In this document: positions 7,741 through 14,928 of the stretch, piece after piece
How the letters are laid out: each line of letters opens with the position of its first letter
Numbering within the stretch: position 1 is the stretch's first letter
Assembly (NCBI GenBank): GCA_012841565.1
Contig: DUUM01000442.1
Coordinates: 1 to 18,681, forward strand
Source: Candidatus Epulonipiscium sp.
GTDB taxonomy: Bacteria > Bacillota_A > Clostridia > Lachnospirales > Cellulosilyticaceae
Length of the DNA: 18,681 nt
Direction: 5' to 3'
Program-made: the position numbers and the translations under genes
The notes under the pieces: model-generated
What the model was told of the DNA's origin: nothing
The model's database searches: none
The model's input: the letters and a program-made list of their open reading frames with translations, nothing else

Positions 7741-8046
7741 TTATAATTCATATCTCACTTGATACATCTTTTCTGTATCAATATACGTTTCATATTTTTC
7801 ATAAAACCATTCATGACCATCTAGCAATTTTTGTAGTGCATATTCTAGCCGAATATCTTTGTTTTCTGTATATAATTCAATTGCCACCTGCTCTATGCCA
7901 TAATAAACTTTATTATCTGCACCAAAATTATCAGAGCCATTAGCAAGATAAATAATATAAGGTAAGGGCACTTGCTTTTTAAAATGACTATAGGTTACTG
8001 GAATGCCAATTTCTATTAAAGCGTTATACAGCCTTTCAAGGTTCAT
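7741..8046 (-). CDS. Probable tail terminator/completion protein
   Basis: This 101-residue protein begins MNLERLYNALIEIGIPVTYSHF and contains LPYIIYLANGSDNFGADNKVYY, then ELYTENKDIRLEYALQKLLD. Small proteins with this P-Y-I-x-Y-stretch pattern lie between HK97 gp10-like and major tail protein genes in many Firmicutes phages and are thought to cap the tail tube before head joining. The ATG overlaps the stop of the preceding gene (ATGA), with GGAGG eight bases upstream inside that gene. Function is assigned from position and pattern, without recognised catalytic features. Confidence 0.72.
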   Translation of the reverse strand: MNLERLYNALIEIGIPVTYSHFKKQVPLPYIIYLANGSDNFGADNKVYYGIEQVAIELYTENKDIRLEYALQKLLDGHEWFYEKYETYIDTEKMYQVRYEL

Positions 8047-8405
8047 TCTAGTGCCCTCCTTACCTTATCCTCAAAACCATTTATAGCTTGATCTTCCACT
8101 GGTGCAATATGCTTGATGGCCCTAACTCTTCCCCCACCTCTTTTAGCATGGCCATTTTCAAGCAGATGGGTTAAGTAATACCGTTTGTTACAAACCACAA
8201 ATCCATCAGCTAGTTTTCTTTTGGTCCAGCTCTTTGCGTACTTCCCTTTATCTTTTGGGCTTGTTCTTTTTAATTCTTTAACAGCTTCTTTTGCAACTTC
8301 ATCGGCAGCTTCTAATAATTCTTCTTGCACCTCTGCTGTGTACTCTGAAAGAAACTGCGTAATCTGCTTTGTAAAATCATTCATCTCGCTCTTGCTCCTT
8401 AACAT
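8043..8405 (-). CDS. HK97 gp10-like head-tail/tail-component protein
   Basis: This 120-residue protein matches the HK97 gp10 family: a helical N terminus (LLEAADEVAKEAVKELKRTSP), then KDKGKYAKSWTKR and a basic C-terminal part with YYLTHLLENGHAKRGGGRVRAIKHIAP. These proteins take part in head-tail joining or tail completion. Two starts are possible: ATG at 8403-8405, with GAGGAG four bases before it, and ATG at 8382-8384, with AAGGAG ten bases before it. I kept the longer form, which overlaps the previous gene by 29 bases; the shorter would begin MNDFTKQI and barely overlap. It shares a 4-base overlap with the next gene. Confidence 0.82.
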   Translation of the reverse strand: MLRSKSEMNDFTKQITQFLSEYTAEVQEELLEAADEVAKEAVKELKRTSPKDKGKYAKSWTKRKLADGFVVCNKRYYLTHLLENGHAKRGGGRVRAIKHIAPVEDQAINGFEDKVRRALE

Positions 8406-8718
8406 CTGTCTCCTCGCTACATAACAGTTCTAAGAAAACACATCTTTCTTCTAGGTTAATAACCTTTTGAATTCTAAATAATCTCACGCCGAATATCACA
8501 ACCATCATAGGAGTAATATCATTCCTATAACGGATCGTAATTTTAGTGCTCATGTCTGTAGGGGATTGTTTCACCTTAGAATAGCCTTTATTTGATATTG
8601 GCTCTATGCTTGCCCATACCTTTCCTATATCATCTAGGGTTTCTATTTCACATCCGATGTTATCTTTTGAAACGATTGATCTTTGAATGCTAATTCTATG
8701 CCTTAGTTCTCCTATCAT
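8377..8718 (-). CDS. Head closure / head-tail joining protein
   Basis: This 113-residue protein resembles the SPP1 gp16-type head-tail adaptor family: MIGELRHRISIQRSIVSKD at the start, then VWASIEPISNKGYSKVKQ and TKITIRYRNDITPMMVVIFGVRLFRIQKVIN, the usual beta-barrel pattern. It stops DNA leaking from the filled head and links connector to tail. The start at 8716-8718 is preferred over ATG 8746-8748, because families start at M-I-G-x-L-R-H-R-I and GGTGAGG lies just upstream; this places it four bases after the connector stop. The longer start would overlap that gene. Confidence 0.85.
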   Translation of the reverse strand: MIGELRHRISIQRSIVSKDNIGCEIETLDDIGKVWASIEPISNKGYSKVKQSPTDMSTKITIRYRNDITPMMVVIFGVRLFRIQKVINLEERCVFLELLCSEETDVKEQERDE

Positions 8719-8722
8719 AGCC

Positions 8723-8998
8723 TCACCAGCTTTCTTTTCGGTGGGCAAATAATAAATTTCTCATGATCTCGATAACTTCTTTTGTATCAACAGCTTCTCT
8801 TTGCTCATAAAAACATCCTGTGGCATATAAGATGGCTTGCTTGATTGTTTCTGGTATTTCCCCAACCTCGCTTAAGGGGTATCTCAAAATCCCTTCGCAT
8901 AATTCTTGTGACGCTAAAATAAAATGGGTGATGAGCGTGTTTTCCTCATCACCATCTATTCGTAAATATAATTTTACTTCTTCAAGTGTTACAACCAT
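8723..8998 (-). CDS. Head-tail connector (gp6-like DNA packaging protein)
   Basis: This 91-residue, mostly helical protein matches the HK97 gp6-like connector family: MVVTLEEVKLYLRIDGDEEN at the N terminus (VxLEEVKxYLRIDxxxED pattern), then LITHFILASQELCEGIL and PETIKQAILYATGCFYEQRE. It forms a ring under the portal. AGGTG stands about eight bases before the ATG. It lies 18 bases after the head-fibre-like gene. Length is normal and no damage is visible. Confidence 0.88.
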   Translation of the reverse strand: MVVTLEEVKLYLRIDGDEENTLITHFILASQELCEGILRYPLSEVGEIPETIKQAILYATGCFYEQREAVDTKEVIEIMRNLLFAHRKESW

Positions 8999-9016
8999 CT
9001 GCCCATCACCTCATCT

Positions 9017-9238
9017 TTATTTGGATGCCATTAAACCGGCTGCTTTTAACTTTACAATTAAACGATTAAGGTCTACCTTTAATTCTTCCACCGTTGTGGC
9101 TGTGCTTACCTTCTGTAATTCCACAGGTTTAAATTCTTTCCCATTAAAAATGAGCCTACCATCTTTTTCAATGACAAGCTCACCACCAATAACTGTTCTA
9201 TTTCCGCCTTGCTCCATATAATTTTTTGAACTACTCAT
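9017..9238 (-). CDS. Short head-fibre-like protein
   Basis: This 73-residue protein has YMEQGGNRTVIGGELVIEKDG at the N terminus and DLNRLIVKLKAAGLMASK at the end, both typical of the phage head-fibre family found directly after HK97 capsid genes in clostridial and Bacillus phages. The middle is only a short beta stretch (RLIFNGKEFKPVELQ), so it is at the small end of the family and may be a head decoration protein. AGGTGAAAT before the ATG overlaps the capsid stop region; the gap is seven bases. Confidence 0.75.
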   Translation of the reverse strand: MSSSKNYMEQGGNRTVIGGELVIEKDGRLIFNGKEFKPVELQKVSTATTVEELKVDLNRLIVKLKAAGLMASK

Positions 9239-9245
9239 ATTTCAC

Positions 9246-10442
9246 CTATGCTTTCATTTGTAGTACTTTAATAGCTTCTGGGAGGATTAGCTTACCATCC
9301 ACTCTTTGGGTTGCTTTAAAGCCTACTTGCCCTGTTGCTGCGTAAAGCTCATTAAGTCGTTGGAATGATCGCCCTTGTCTATCTGCAACCCAGTAGTATC
9401 CAAAATCACCAAAGGCAATGGATTTTGTGCCAGATGCTGCGGTTGGAACATAAGAAGATGTTTTCACTGGCCTATTTAAAATCGTATCTGGTTCGCCAGC
9501 TGTTAGGGAGGGTTGCCATAAATATTGCCCGTTGCCATCTTTAAGTTTTCTAATTAACTTTACTGTTGCATCATTCATGGTAAAGACAGCTTTCTTTCTG
9601 TAAGGAGATTTTAGTGAATAGAATAAATCCATTAGCTCATCAGCTGTTATAGCGGTTGCACTAGCCGCAGTAATACCAAGTTCTGCTCCACCAGTAGCGT
9701 TAAAGATACCAGTAGGCTTGCCAGTCCCATCTCCTATAAAGAAGGCCTCTTCTTCTTTAGCCCCTATTCTTCTAGCAAACTCTTTAGCTATATAGGCTTC
9801 CAAGTTAAACACATTATCATTAAGGAGTTCTTCTGAAACCTTAATCATTGTGCCAAGTTTATAAGCACCGATTGAAACCTGGGAAAATGCATCATCAGAT
9901 TCTGGAATAGCACCTTCTTCATCTACCCATGAAGCAGTTCCTCTTGAGGCAACGACTGGTATCTTCTTATCACCTGAAGATGTCGTGATTACTTTTGCCA
10001 GTTGTCTGAAGATGTTTTCTTCAAGTAGCCCTTCGACTAGGGTTCTTTCAAACTCATCAGGGACTAAAAAACCACCTTCGCTATCTGTTCCTATTTTAAG
10101 TGCGTTTTGCATCTCATAATTATTTTTATTTCTCATTGAGTTCCAGAAAGCATTGGTGTACTCATCAGATGCTCTTCCTGATTTCCCCTCGCCCATACAG
10201 GCATTGGGTGTGTTTCTAATAGCTGCAGACGTTGCCTTTGATAATTCTAAATCCATAGCTGCTTGTCTTTCTAATCGGTCTATTTCTTTCCCCATGTTAA
10301 CAACATCGGCTTCCATCTTCTCATAGGTGTTGGTATCTTCTGCTGATAACAAGCCTTTATCATTTCTTTTTGAATCTAAAAAAGCCTTGGTTTTGTCCCA
10401 AAGCTGAGCTCGTTTTTCTCTTAGTTCCATTGTTTGATTCAT
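9246..10442 (-). CDS. HK97-fold major capsid protein
   Basis: This 398-residue protein makes the icosahedral head. Roughly the first 100 residues form a charged coiled-coil delta (scaffold) domain (MELREKRAQLWDKTKAFLDSK). The HK97 fold follows, with NALKIGTDSEGGFLVPDEFE, IFRQLAKVITTSSGDKKIP, ASWVDEEGAIPESDDAF, EEAFFIGDGTGKPTGIFN and LNRPVKTSSYVP. The delta domain is normally removed by the prohead protease, whose gene is just upstream. GGAGGT stands six bases before the ATG. Intact and of usual length. Confidence 0.96.
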   Translation of the reverse strand: MNQTMELREKRAQLWDKTKAFLDSKRNDKGLLSAEDTNTYEKMEADVVNMGKEIDRLERQAAMDLELSKATSAAIRNTPNACMGEGKSGRASDEYTNAFWNSMRNKNNYEMQNALKIGTDSEGGFLVPDEFERTLVEGLLEENIFRQLAKVITTSSGDKKIPVVASRGTASWVDEEGAIPESDDAFSQVSIGAYKLGTMIKVSEELLNDNVFNLEAYIAKEFARRIGAKEEEAFFIGDGTGKPTGIFNATGGAELGITAASATAITADELMDLFYSLKSPYRKKAVFTMNDATVKLIRKLKDGNGQYLWQPSLTAGEPDTILNRPVKTSSYVPTAASGTKSIAFGDFGYYWVADRQGRSFQRLNELYAATGQVGFKATQRVDGKLILPEAIKVLQMKA

Positions 10443-10456
10443 TGTATGACCTCCAT

Positions 10457-11155
10457 TTATTTTATTAGGTTTAATCTCTTTTCGAGATCTGCCACCGGTG
10501 TTCCTATAATTACTTCTGGTTCTTCTTTTGGCTGCTTTGCTTTAGGAAACTTTCCCATTAGGTTATTAGTGACGGTTACCTTGTCAAATATAAAGCCCTC
10601 ATCTTCTGTTTCCTCATCATCCCCGTAAAGAACCTTATCTGCAAAGCCTAGTTCCACTGCCTTTTTAGAACTCATCCAGGTTTCTTTGTCCATCATCTTT
10701 GAGATTTTGTTTCTCTCAAGTTTCGTCTTTACTTCATAGGCATTAATAATACTTTCTTTTACTTCTGATAGCATGTCTTTTGCTTTGACCATATCGGATT
10801 CTTCTCCCCACATAACTGTTGCTGGGTTATGGATCATGAGCATGGCAACTGGTGACATTTCAATTTTATCACCGGCCATTGCAATGACAGATGCGGCCGA
10901 TGCAGCTAATCCATCAATTTTAACTGTAATATTTCCCTTGTACTCTTTTAGCATGTTGTATATCTGACTTGCAGCAAAAACATCACCGCCTGGGGAATTA
11001 ATCCACACAGAAATATCCCCGTCTGATTCTAATAGCTCAGCTTTAAACTTCTTAGGGGTAATATCATCATCAAACCAGCTATCTTGGGCGATATAACCAT
11101 CAAAATATAAGGTTCTTCCTTGTTCATTTTTAATCCAGTTCCAAAACTTCTTCAC
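10457..11155 (-). CDS. ClpP-like prohead maturation protease
   Basis: This 232-residue serine protease cleaves the capsid scaffold domain during head maturation. I chose GTG 11153-11155 (VKKFWNWIKNEQG) because GGAGGTGAT lies six bases before it; upstream in-frame starts would only lengthen the overlap with portal. Visible ClpP features are WINSPGGDVFAASQIYN (51-67), the nucleophile region DGLAASAAS with probable Ser86, MIHNP with probable His109, and MMDKETWMSS with a likely third residue at Asp156. It overlaps the portal 3' end by 26 bases and precedes the capsid gene by 14 bases, the standard portal-protease-capsid order. Confidence 0.93.
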   Translation of the reverse strand: MKKFWNWIKNEQGRTLYFDGYIAQDSWFDDDITPKKFKAELLESDGDISVWINSPGGDVFAASQIYNMLKEYKGNITVKIDGLAASAASVIAMAGDKIEMSPVAMLMIHNPATVMWGEESDMVKAKDMLSEVKESIINAYEVKTKLERNKISKMMDKETWMSSKKAVELGFADKVLYGDDEETEDEGFIFDKVTVTNNLMGKFPKAKQPKEEPEVIIGTPVADLEKRLNLIK

Positions 11156-12179
11156 TCTTATCACCTCCAATACTGTGTTTATTCGCATAGGCACCGACAT
11201 CTTTAAGCTTTAGCATATTGCCATTAACCATATAAGAATTACCTCCCTCTTCCTCAGGTATTGGATTCATATTTTCAAGTGCCCGCACATCATTAGGGGA
11301 CATAAAACCATTTTGTATGCCTATTGCATAGCCTTGCATTCTTGAGGAATAGTCCCCTCTTAGTAATCCTTCCACAATAAAACTCACAAAGTACTTTTCT
11401 TTCTCAGTTTCAGTAAATAAGGCCTTGTTAATGGATTGTTCGATGCGAACGAGCCAGGGTCTTATTGTATGAACGACAAAACTAATGGACTGGTGTTCTA
11501 TATTAGAAAAAGTTGCTTTATCTAAACTTGCAACCAGGTGAGGGGGCACTCTAAATATCCTGCAGATCTCTTCCGTTTGAAACTTCCGAGTCTCAAGAAA
11601 CTGTGCTTGCTCTGGTGGAATACCGATGGCTTGAAACTTCATCCCTTCTTCAAGAACAGCTACTTTGTGTGCATTGGAACTCCCCTGGTAGACTGCGTTC
11701 CAGCTATCCCTTACTCTTGATGGGTCTTTAACAACTCCGGGATGTTCAAGTACGCCTCCTGGGTTTGCGCCATTCGAGAAGAACTTAGCACCATACTCTT
11801 CTGTTGCTATAGCCATACCGATAGGAGAATATCCGATTAGTCCATCGAATCCTAAGCCTGGAATGTGTAATACTTCATCAGTTCTTAGGATATGGTCGTA
11901 TCCTTCTTTGTTGTAGGTGTAATAGATTTCGCCCTTTTCGCTCCTGCAAACAGTCATCTTATCGGGCATAAGGGGATATAAGGCTACAACGTTTCCCCTG
12001 CCATCACGAATAATCTGTGCATATGCATTTCCCCATAATAAAAGATGACCCATCAGTGTTTCTCTAAACACAAATGAGGTCATCTCAGGGTTTGGCGCAT
12101 CTGAAAGCAGATAATATAGGGGGTGGTCTCTAGCCTTTTCTTTTCCGTCTTCACTATGCTGGTAGGTATGAAGGGGGAA
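11130..12179 (-). pseudogene. Phage portal protein, 5'-truncated
   Basis: HK97-type portal subunits form the dodecameric DNA gate of the head. Recognisable sequence begins at PLHTYQHSEDGKEKA and continues through HPLYYLLSDAPNPEMTSFVFRETLMGHLLLWGNAYAQ, IYYTYNKEGYDHILRTDEVLHI, FRVPPHLVASLDKATFSNIEHQ to EVLELD. Portals of this kind normally have about 60 more N-terminal residues before this point. The frame stays open to an ATG at 12237-12239, but those 20 or so codons (MDLLTGVLLLSLIQP) are the antisense of immA and have no ribosome binding site. The gene was therefore cut near 12175-12180 when a deletion joined it to the lysogeny module, and it is almost certainly not functional. Confidence 0.85.
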
Positions 12180-12187
12180 GTGATAGA

Positions 12188-12631
12188 ATGAAAAGGGTTG
12201 TATTAGACTTAATAGAAGAACACCAGTCAAGAGATCCATTTGAAATTGCTGATAACCTTGGGATCATAGTCCTATTTGAACCACTTGGAACAATCAATGG
12301 TTATTATAATACTGCTTTCAGACAAAAGTTCATCCACATTAATTGTGACATTCCTGAATACAGAATGAAGTTCACTGCTGCACACGAACTTGGTCATGCT
12401 CTTTTACATCCAACTGCCAATACTCCATTTATGAAAGAAAGAACTTATATGTCAGTTGATAAGTTAGAGATTGAAGCCAATAAATTTGCAGTGAACCTTT
12501 TGATCAGTGATGAAGATCTTGAAGAATACAAAGAATTAACCATTGGCCAGGTTGCAAGAATATATGGCTGCCATCAAAACCTGATTCAATTAAGGTTGAT
12601 TAATCATCAGGTTCAAGGGGTTCAATATTGA
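12188..12631 (+). CDS. immA: ImmA/IrrE-type metallopeptidase
   Basis: This 147-residue protein belongs to the ImmA/IrrE family (DUF955), zinc peptidases that cleave the ImmR/cI-type repressor of the same element to induce it. The zinc motif HELGH is at residues 66-70 within TAAHELGHALLHP, and a second ligand region, EIEANKFAVNLLI, is at about 94-106, with Glu96 the likely third ligand. A short helix lies at the N terminus (LDLIEEHQSRDPFEIADNLGI). GGGGGAAG lies about eight bases before the ATG. The repressor gene expected upstream is missing: the portal fragment abuts this start on the opposite strand. It is thus an orphan, with no visible substrate or native promoter. Confidence 0.88.
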   Translation: MKRVVLDLIEEHQSRDPFEIADNLGIIVLFEPLGTINGYYNTAFRQKFIHINCDIPEYRMKFTAAHELGHALLHPTANTPFMKERTYMSVDKLEIEANKFAVNLLISDEDLEEYKELTIGQVARIYGCHQNLIQLRLINHQVQGVQY

Positions 12632-12686
12632 AAATCGAACCTTTAACACTTTCAAAGTCTTATAATCAAATGGTTCTATCATTTAA

Positions 12687-12793
12687 AGTTCAAGGTTCAT
12701 GGTAAGACTGATTTATTAAATTGATTGTTTAGTCATTACTATATATACCCTTAAAAAATAGTATATAGGGGCAAGTTTCTTGAACCTTGAACT
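12687..12793. repeat. 13-bp inverted repeat bracketing a promoter-like region
   Basis: AGTTCAAGGTTCA (12687-12699) is the exact reverse complement of TGAACCTTGAACT (12781-12793), with 81 bases between. Within it a smaller hairpin is possible (TATATAC 12742-12748 with GTATATA 12761-12767). A related GGTTCAAGG lies at 12610-12618, and the palindrome TTCAATATTGAA spans 12621-12632 at the immA stop. The arrangement could be an operator pair. Together with the promoter candidate inside it, this is all that is visible in the 275-base gap between immA and the next gene. Confidence 0.6.
12721..12747 (+). promoter_or_regulatory. Weak promoter candidate for the small membrane protein
   Basis: TTGATT (12721-12726) is followed by TATATA (12742-12747) at a short 15-base spacing, or TATACC at 17 bases. 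It lies inside the 13-bp inverted repeat and about 160 bases before the next gene. The match is modest. Confidence 0.35.
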
Positions 12794-12907
12794 GAAATCA
12801 TGATAATGTATTAAAAAAAGTCAATGAAGTCAAGGTTTACAATAGAATCAAAACATCATTGGAAAGTTCAATGTATATTCAAAAAATCGAAGGGAAAGGT
12901 GAAAAGC

Positions 12908-13207
12908 ATGTTTAAAAAGAAGAAATTTAAAGGGAAAGTTATTGGTGCAAATCACATTGAAGGGTTACCAGTAGGTGAAGAATCAGATTTGATTGTGAAA
13001 TTAAGTGATGAATCTTTAACTATAATTGAAGCATCCACAAGAAACGAATTTGAAATTGACACTTCAAAGATCAGTTTAATTGATTATAAGAATGAAGTTG
13101 AAATGCAACAGATTATCAAGCAGTCTGCACCTGGAATGATAATTGGTACTGCCACATTTGGATTGTTGGGTGCAATGGTAGGTGGAAGGATCAAGACAAA
13201 AAAATAA
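12908..13207 (+). CDS. Small glycine-zipper protein of unknown function
   Basis: The start at 12908 (MFKKKKFKGKVIGANHIEGLP) is chosen for AAGGTGA eight bases upstream; an earlier in-frame ATG at 12824 would add 28 basic residues with no good ribosome binding site. The 99-residue product has a beta-rich, PH-like N-terminal part (GKVIGANHIEGLPVGEESDLIVKLSDESLTI...). It ends in a hydrophobic glycine-zipper helix (GMIIGTATFGLLGAMVGGRI, about 75-94) and a basic tail, which suggests membrane association. Similar small proteins occur near integrases and immA genes in Firmicutes phages and conjugative elements, but no function is established to my knowledge. It lies between immA and the integrase, on the same strand. 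Confidence 0.68.
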   Translation: MFKKKKFKGKVIGANHIEGLPVGEESDLIVKLSDESLTIIEASTRNEFEIDTSKISLIDYKNEVEMQQIIKQSAPGMIIGTATFGLLGAMVGGRIKTKK

Positions 13208-13240
13208 GACCCCTGGTGTTCTAGCACCAAGGATCTTATT
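13203..13240. terminator. Hairpin terminator between small protein and integrase
   Basis: A long hairpin begins at the stop codon: TGGTG (13214-13218) pairs with CACCA (13225-13229), extended outward by CC/GG and AATAAGA/TCTTATT with two mismatches. On the minus strand it is followed by seven T (13198-13204), a good terminator against antisense transcription. On the plus strand the T-tract is poor (TTATTG), so termination after the small gene is less sure. Confidence 0.6.
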
Positions 13241-13328
13241 GTAACCATCAATAAAGGTTGAAGTGGTTACCTATTAAATACACTATGATTATACCATTTC
13301 AACCCCTAAATTTACAAGGGGTGATTAA

Positions 13329-13928
13329 ATGAAGAATCCAAATGGATATGGAACTGTTGTCAAATTATCAGGGAACAGAAGAAATCCTTTTGCAGTTAGA
13401 AAAACAGTTGGTTGGAATGATAAGGGTCATCCAATATACTTACCAGTAGGATATACTGCAACCAGGGAAGAAGGAATGATCTTACTTGCTGAATACAACA
13501 AAGCACCTTGGGATATTGATGCAGAAAAGACAACTGTTGAAAGCTTGTTTGAACTATTCAAGGAAAAGAAAATGCCAAAGATGGGAAAGGCCAGTCAAGG
13601 ATCATTGGGATCAGCCTTCAAACATTGTTCCAAATACTACAAAATGAAGTATAAGGATATGAAGTCCTTTCACATGCAAGATATAATTGACAACTGTGGA
13701 TTGGGATATTCAAGTCAATGGGCAATCAAGAACTTATTTGGTCAGCTTGATAGGTTTGCACTTGAAATTGATGTGATTAATAAAGCATATGCCCAACTTA
13801 CAACAGCAGATCCCATTCCTGAAACTAAGAAAAAACCATTTACTGATGAAGAAGTTGAAAGGTTATGGAAGATCAAAGACCAACCCAGCAGAGAGAAGCT
13901 TTTACCGAAGCCTGTATTGAGGCAGTAG
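13329..13928 (+). pseudogene. Phage tyrosine integrase, catalytic domain lost
   Basis: Only the DNA-binding part of a tyrosine recombinase remains. MKNPNGYGTVVKLSGNRRNPFAVR is the AP2-like arm-binding start, followed by TVESLFELFKEKKMPKM and the SAM-like core-binding domain to about residue 165. PFTDEEVERLWKIKDQP marks the beginning of the catalytic domain at residues 169-186. Just after Pro186 (near 13886) the sequence changes to SREKLLPKPVLRQ and stops. The catalytic R...HxxR...Y residues are absent, so integration or excision is not possible. AAGGGGTG precedes the ATG by six bases. The break coincides with the start of a cis-prenyltransferase fragment in another frame, indicating deletion-fusion. 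Confidence 0.88.
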
Positions 13929-14332
13929 AAATACTTTCTAATGAAAAGGCTTCCCTTCTAGTCGTTGGTAACACTAAATCTCCTATGTTTCCAAAAGAAC
14001 TGCTCCCATATACTAAAAGACAGGATTTTTGTGGTGGCGGAATAAAAGTAAATTTCTTAGTAAATTATAGTTGGAAGTGGGATTTAGATCAGTTAAAACA
14101 ATCAAATTCTAAAAGTAATAATATTAATAATCAAATCGAAACATGTGATATTTCTAGGGTGGATTTGATTATACGTTGGGGCGGAAGACGAAGACTAAGT
14201 TGATTTCTTCCCGTTCAATCTGTATACGCAGACTTTCATGTAGTGGATGATTATTGGCCTGATTTTAAATCAGATCATTTTTACGGTGCTTTAGATTGGT
14301 ACGATAAGCAGGATGTTACTCTTGGGGGATAG
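13886..14332 (+). pseudogene. cis-Prenyltransferase (UppS-like) 3' fragment with stop
   Basis: This is the C-terminal half of an undecaprenyl-diphosphate synthase-family gene, which in intact form condenses isopentenyl diphosphate into a lipid carrier. Recognisable parts are REAFTEACIEAVEILSNEKA, LLVVGNTKSPMFPKELLPY, the family motif DLIIRWGGRRRLS, and, after an in-frame TGA at 14201-14203, FLPVQSVYADFHVVDDYWPDF and WYDKQDVTLGG. The TGA replaces what is normally Gly (GGA to TGA). The N-terminal half, with the catalytic Asp in the HDGNRR-type motif, is missing. It is host-derived and fused to the broken integrase near 13886. It is not expected to work; another uppS gene must serve the cell. 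Confidence 0.85.
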
Positions 14333-14353
14333 CAGAGCTCATGCTCTGTATCC
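14327..14353. terminator. Terminator-like hairpin after the UppS fragment
   Basis: GGATA (14327-14331) plus CAGAGC (14333-14338) pair with GCTCTG (14343-14348) plus TATCC (14349-14353), with one bulged G and a four-base loop. It spans the end of the UppS fragment and the end of the convergent acetyltransferase gene. There is no T-tract on either side, so termination strength is uncertain. Confidence 0.4.
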
Positions 14354-14814
14354 TACCATGATTCCTTCAGCATTCTAAATTCTTTATAAATAATATCCTC
14401 TACTTTATATTCAAATGAATTCTTTTTATAAAAACCATATTTTTCATACAGCCTAATAGCTATTGGATTATCTATTTCTACACTTGTGTATAAGCTTTGA
14501 TTTGGAAACTTATTATGAAAGAATTCCAAAAACTGTTCTAATGCTTTTGAGCCAAATCCTTTGTTTTGATATTTAATATCAATCATAAATCTTGAAAATG
14601 ACCATCCTGCTAGTTATTCCTCATAATCATATAATAAAAACCCTACCATTTCATCACCGTTATATACGCCTAGTGGATATAATTCATCTTCGTAAAAGGC
14701 TTGTACCAATGAAAATGTATTACTTGCTACATAGTTAGCTTGGTGTTCTCCTACCTTCAAAGACACACAAGTATTATAATTTGATTTATCTATTTCTCTG
14801 AAATTAATATTCAT
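14353..14814 (-). pseudogene. GNAT acetyltransferase with one nonsense codon
   Basis: The sequence encodes a GNAT N-acetyltransferase resembling spermidine/diamine acetyltransferases (BltD/SpeG-like). The start at 14812-14814 (MNINFREIDKSNYNTCVSL) has GGAGG six bases upstream. After 66 codons (ending LLYDYEE) there is a TAA at 14614-14616, and the same frame continues LAGWSFSRFMIDIKYQNKGFGSKALEQF (acetyl-CoA loop Q-x-K-G-x-G) to SVEIDNPIAIRLYEKYGFYKK, the normal GNAT end. The full reading would be about 152 residues plus the stop. A single base change therefore truncates it. It is transcribed away from the chemotaxis gene and convergent to the UppS fragment. Confidence 0.82.
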
Positions 14815-14860
14815 ATTAAACCTCCATTTTAATATTTTTACCACATACCATATCACCCTT

Positions 14861-14910
14861 TTTAACTACCTTGATAGTTAAATGAGGTATGTCAAAAGAC
14901 ATACCTCATT
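14861..14910 (-). terminator. Terminator hairpins downstream of the chemotaxis gene
   Basis: A perfect 13-pair hairpin (14881-14893 with 14898-14910, AAAA loop on the plus strand) lies 19 bases after the chemotaxis gene stop, followed on the minus strand by only TTT. A second, eight-pair hairpin (TTTAACTA 14861-14868 with TAGTTAAA 14875-14882) overlaps its base. The strong stem suggests termination of the chemotaxis transcript before the acetyltransferase gene, despite the short T-tract. Confidence 0.6.
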
Positions 14911-14928
14911 CATTATTATAAACTTACC

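Noticed and set aside
12188..12239. Portal start codon at 12237-12239
   Set aside because: The codons past about 12176 are antisense to immA and do not resemble portal proteins; there is no ribosome binding site.
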